DNA of 8,128 nucleotides from an uncultured archaeon (GTDB taxonomy: Archaea; Korarchaeota; Korarchaeia; Korarchaeales; Korarchaeaceae), in the NCBI GenBank assembly GCA_938073845.1, contig CALJEO010000134.1, positions 1-8,128 on the forward strand, given 5' to 3'. Each line of letters opens with the position of its first letter. Position 1 is the first letter of the stretch. A program made the position numbers and the translations under genes. A model generated the notes under the pieces. It worked only from the letters and a program-made list of their open reading frames with translations. It was not told the origin of the DNA and did no database searches. Shown here piece after piece: positions 6,684 to 8,128 of this stretch.

Positions 6684-6690
6684 TTATATA
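6684..6690 (+). promoter_or_regulatory. TATA box for aIF2-alpha
   Basis: TTATATA, preceded by the purine-rich GCAAGG as a possible BRE. Its centre is 25 bp before GTG 6712, so transcription should start at about that codon, giving a leaderless message. The box lies inside any open reading frame started at GTG 6676, which argues against that longer start. Confidence 0.65.
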
Positions 6691-6711
6691 GCTCCGCCGA
6701 GCTTAAGCTGG

Positions 6712-7521
6712 GTGGGGGAACTGAGCACTCAGGCATTCCCGAAGAGGAACGATCTGGTGGTAGCTACGGTCAAGGCCGTGGAGGAGCACGGCGTCGTCGT
6801 GAGGTTGGATGAGTACGGGGGAATGGAAGCATATATTCCGAGGAGCCACGTCGCATCAGGGAGGATAAAGGACATAAGGGACTTCGTGAAGGAGGGGGAT
6901 AAGGTAGTCGGGAGGGTGATAAGGGCAGATAGGAGGCTAGGCCAGGTGGACCTCTCTCTGAGGTATGTGAGCGAGGGTGAAAGAAGGGAGAAGCTTGAGG
7001 AGTGGAAGGAGAGGAACAGGGTACTCTCACTCCTGAGGATCGCTGCCCAAAGGGCTGGCTACAGCGACGCTGATCGCACTGCCAAGGAGGCCCTGGAGAG
7101 GCTCTACGAGTACTACAGGAACCCCCTGGATGCGTTGGAGGACCTGATATACGAGGGGGCCTCCGTTCTGACTGAAGCGGGTGTGGAGGAGAGGCTGGCT
7201 GAGGAGCTCAGGGCGATAGCTGAGGGTCAGCTGAGGCCTCCAACTTACGTGAAGGACCTGGTCGTTAAGGTGGTGAGCTACGCGAGCGATGGTGTGGAGA
7301 GGGTGAGGAGGGTGCTGATTAGGGGAGCTGAAGCCGGTAAGGAGGCTGAGGTAGATGTGTACGCGGCTGGAGCTCCAAAGTATGTGATCTCAATAAGGTC
7401 AAGGGATCCTAAAGCTGTGAAGAGAGCTGCCTCAAGCATAATAAGAGCTATGGAGAGGGAGCTTGGGGAGGGGGATTCGCTGGAGGTCGTCGAGGAGAGG
7501 GAGCGCAGGAGGAGGGGCTAG
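6712..7521 (+). CDS. eif2a: Translation initiation factor aIF2, alpha subunit
   Basis: Alpha subunit of heterotrimeric aIF2, which delivers Met-tRNAi to the small subunit. From GTG 6712 it has 269 residues, normal for the family (about 260-275). Residues about 9-86 form an S1 domain (RNDLVVATVKAVEEHGVVVRL, truncated here, then DEYGGMEAYIPRSHVASGRIKDI), where eukaryotic eIF2-alpha carries the regulatory Ser51 loop. A helical domain follows (about 87-175). The C-terminal alpha/beta domain (VVKVVSYASDGVERVRRVL through KYVISIRSRDPKAVKRA) binds the gamma subunit, and an acidic-basic tail ends the protein. GTG 6676 would add 12 residues with no similarity to the family and bury the TATA box, so GTG 6712 is preferred. 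It is divergent from gins51. The nop10 gene that commonly follows aIF2-alpha in archaea is not present downstream. Confidence 0.95.
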   Translation: MGELSTQAFPKRNDLVVATVKAVEEHGVVVRLDEYGGMEAYIPRSHVASGRIKDIRDFVKEGDKVVGRVIRADRRLGQVDLSLRYVSEGERREKLEEWKERNRVLSLLRIAAQRAGYSDADRTAKEALERLYEYYRNPLDALEDLIYEGASVLTEAGVEERLAEELRAIAEGQLRPPTYVKDLVVKVVSYASDGVERVRRVLIRGAEAGKEAEVDVYAAGAPKYVISIRSRDPKAVKRAASSIIRAMERELGEGDSLEVVEERERRRRG

Positions 7522-7531
7522 CCGTAAATTA

Positions 7532-7549
7532 TTTCGTTTATCGACGAAA
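7532..7549 (+). other. Small inverted repeat after aIF2-alpha, possible 3'-end hairpin
   Basis: TTTCGT and ACGAAA form a perfect 6-bp stem around a 6-nt loop, 10 nt after the aIF2-alpha stop. No long T run follows, so it is not a classical terminator; it could mark the mRNA 3' end or be chance in an AT-rich spot. Confidence 0.3.
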
Positions 7550-7636
7550 AGAGGGAAGGTGGGCTCGAATAACCTCTATGAGGGAGCTCATCCATCTGAA
7601 TGGGGTGATCCATTAGCTTAAGATCCAGAGATTCTA

Positions 7637-7643
7637 TTTAAAA
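7637..7643 (+). promoter_or_regulatory. Second TATA-like box in the noncoding stretch
   Basis: TTTAAAA within CTATTTAAAAT, the most AT-rich point of the gap between aIF2-alpha and the S-layer gene. It could start a transcript near 7665, either a small RNA or a long-leader S-layer mRNA. It is nearly palindromic and could also read on the minus strand. Confidence 0.3.
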
Positions 7644-7678
7644 TGGCAAATTGGTCCTTTCAATACCAGGATCATCTA

Positions 7679-7705
7679 TCATCCCCTAATCATTAATAGG
7701 GGTGA
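7679..7705. repeat. Interrupted inverted repeat upstream of the S-layer promoter
   Basis: CCCCTA (7683-7688) and TAGGGG (7697-7702) pair around an 8-nt AT-rich loop; TCA and TGA outside extend the stem to 9 bp with one bulged T. Three copies of ATCAT (7671, 7678, 7689) sit in and beside it. It could be an operator or a hairpin of a transcript from the 7637 box. Confidence 0.4.
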
Positions 7706-7743
7706 AATGGTGGCTTAATGGACGCTATGCAACGTTCCGCAAC

Positions 7744-7759
7744 CGTTTTACGGAAAACG
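7744..7759. promoter_or_regulatory. Inverted repeat overlapping the BRE of the S-layer promoter
   Basis: CGTTTT (7744-7749) and AAAACG (7754-7759) are a perfect 6-bp inverted repeat with a 4-bp spacer, ending one base before the TATA box. Just upstream, GCAACGTT (7729) and GCAACCGTT (7739) repeat at 10-bp spacing, one helical turn. Such symmetry on the TFB-contact face would suit a regulator that blocks or aids promoter recognition. Confidence 0.4.
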
Positions 7760-7760
7760 C

Positions 7761-7768
7761 TTTTATAT
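7761..7768 (+). promoter_or_regulatory. TATA box for the S-layer gene
   Basis: TTTTATAT preceded by GGAAAACGC, an A-rich BRE. It is the strongest promoter match in the window. Expected transcription start is about 7787-7792, leaving a leader of roughly 25-30 nt ahead of ATG 7816. Confidence 0.7.
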
Positions 7769-7785
7769 GTTCAGCTGGTAGCATG

Positions 7786-7807
7786 CCTGCCCCCTAAAGG
7801 GGGCAGG
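7786..7807 (+). other. Perfect 9-bp stem hairpin in the S-layer leader
   Basis: CCTGCCCCC (7786-7794), loop TAAA, and GGGGGCAGG (7799-7807) form a GC-rich hairpin with no mismatch. Its 3' arm includes the AGG of the ribosome-binding site, and its 5' arm falls on the predicted transcription start. If the whole stem is transcribed it would sit at the mRNA 5' end; otherwise it may act as a DNA operator. Confidence 0.6.
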
Positions 7808-7810
7808 TGA
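7805..7810 (+). promoter_or_regulatory. Shine-Dalgarno site for the S-layer gene
   Basis: AGGTGA lies 5 nt before ATG 7816 and sets this start. Its first three bases pair inside the leader hairpin, so the fold could mask it. Confidence 0.65.
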
Positions 7811-7815
7811 ACATC

Positions 7816-8128
7816 ATGAGGAAGGCATACATGCTGGCAGCATTGTTGGTGCTGCTGGGGGCTAGCTTCCTACCAGCTGCCGCATACCCGATACACCTGT
7901 TCCCACAGCCCTTCGTCAAGGACGGCACCATAGACTATGACTTCGATGGAATGCCTGACGTAGCTATAATATTAGGTAGCAAGGCAGCGCCGGAGGACGT
8001 TCTCGGGGCCACGCTGATAGCTGCCAAGATGGGCTCCCACCTCTACTTCACCAACGCTCTATGGGTTGATAAGAAGCACGCTGAGGAGAATGGCATCACC
8101 TTATACCACGGTAGCTTCTCAGCCAAAG
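7816..8128 (+). CDS. Secreted S-layer-type protein, 3'-truncated by window edge
   Basis: The first 104 residues of an exported protein, with the frame open to the window end. A signal peptide is clear: MRK, a hydrophobic core from about 4 to 19, and an AAA cleavage site after residue 23. The mature start contains a calcium-loop-like acidic run, D40-x-D42-x-D44-G-M-P-D48. The next segment, VAIILGSKAAPEDVLGATLI followed by AAKMGS (49-74), resembles the N-terminal domain of archaeal S-layer proteins, in which a VVVG-type strand is followed by AA-x-DVV-x-A-x-x-IAAK. The strong promoter, GC-rich leader hairpin and good ribosome site fit an abundant surface protein. The family call rests on a short N-terminal pattern recalled from known S-layer proteins; other secreted proteins with this domain remain possible. 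Confidence 0.75.
   Translation, partial: MRKAYMLAALLVLLGASFLPAAAYPIHLFPQPFVKDGTIDYDFDGMPDVAIILGSKAAPEDVLGATLIAAKMGSHLYFTNALWVDKKHAEENGITLYHGSFSAK

Noticed and set aside
6676..6711. Extended N-terminus for aIF2-alpha from GTG 6676
   Set aside because: It would place the TATA box inside the coding region and adds residues without similarity to the family; GTG 6712 is consistent with promoter spacing.
7707..7718. ATG-GTG-GCT-TAA mini-ORF preceded by GGGGTGA
   Set aside because: Three codons behind a chance Shine-Dalgarno-like string that is part of the 7697-7702 repeat arm; no evidence it is translated.
7718..7810. A 30-codon open frame (ATG 7718 to TGA 7808-7810) ahead of the S-layer gene
   Set aside because: It contains the S-layer TATA box and leader hairpin, has no family-like composition, and cannot be fully transcribed from that promoter.
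7522..7815. Search for nop10, a tRNA or a C/D-box guide RNA in the noncoding stretch
   Set aside because: No Cys-rich small frame, cloverleaf or paired RTGATGA/CTGA boxes could be found on either strand.
1..8128. CRISPR arrays, insertion sequences, inteins or integrase sites
   Set aside because: No regular spaced repeats, transposase-like frames, terminal repeats or intein blocks were seen; the window is core housekeeping sequence with uniform codon use.

Overview
The window is archaeal and most likely comes from a thermophilic, deep-branching TACK lineage, with Korarchaeota the best guess. The reasons are a family D DNA polymerase large subunit (absent from known Crenarchaeota) next to archaeal primase, PCNA, a GINS subunit, eL42, eS27 and aIF2-alpha; archaeal TATA-box promoters; a crenarchaeal-style S-layer precursor; and very heavy use of AGG for Arg and ATA for Ile. 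The organism call is inference from gene content, not a database match.

Layout. (1) Bases 1-5653, plus strand: a tightly packed replication operon. It holds the DP2 subunit of DNA polymerase D (5' end cut off by the window), a small single-OB-fold protein, the PCNA sliding clamp, then primase large (PriL) and small (PriS) subunits. Genes are 8 nt apart or overlap. (2) Bases 5657-6606, minus strand: gins51, eL42 (L44e), eS27 (S27e), converging on priS with only 3 nt between the two stop codons. (3) Bases 6607-6711: a compact divergent promoter region serving gins51 to the left and aIF2-alpha to the right, both probably as leaderless mRNAs with non-ATG starts (TTG and GTG). A perfect 9-bp inverted repeat flanks it. 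(4) Bases 6712-7521, plus strand: aIF2-alpha. (5) Bases 7522-7815: a 294-bp noncoding stretch with a second TATA-like box, several inverted repeats, a strong TATA box and a perfect 9-bp stem hairpin just ahead of the next gene. (6) From 7816 past the window end, plus strand: a secreted S-layer-type protein beginning with a signal peptide.

How it fits together. PriS/PriL make primers, PolD (DP2 plus a DP1 outside the window) extends them, PCNA holds the polymerase on DNA, and Gins51 belongs to the CMG-type helicase. The OB-fold protein encoded between DP2 and PCNA has no assigned function and is the best candidate for an undescribed replisome accessory factor. The eL42/eS27/aIF2-alpha genes couple translation to replication in a neighbourhood known to recur across archaea; here it is split into convergent and divergent blocks, and nop10 is missing from its usual place after aIF2-alpha. 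No mobile element, CRISPR array, tRNA or rRNA is visible.
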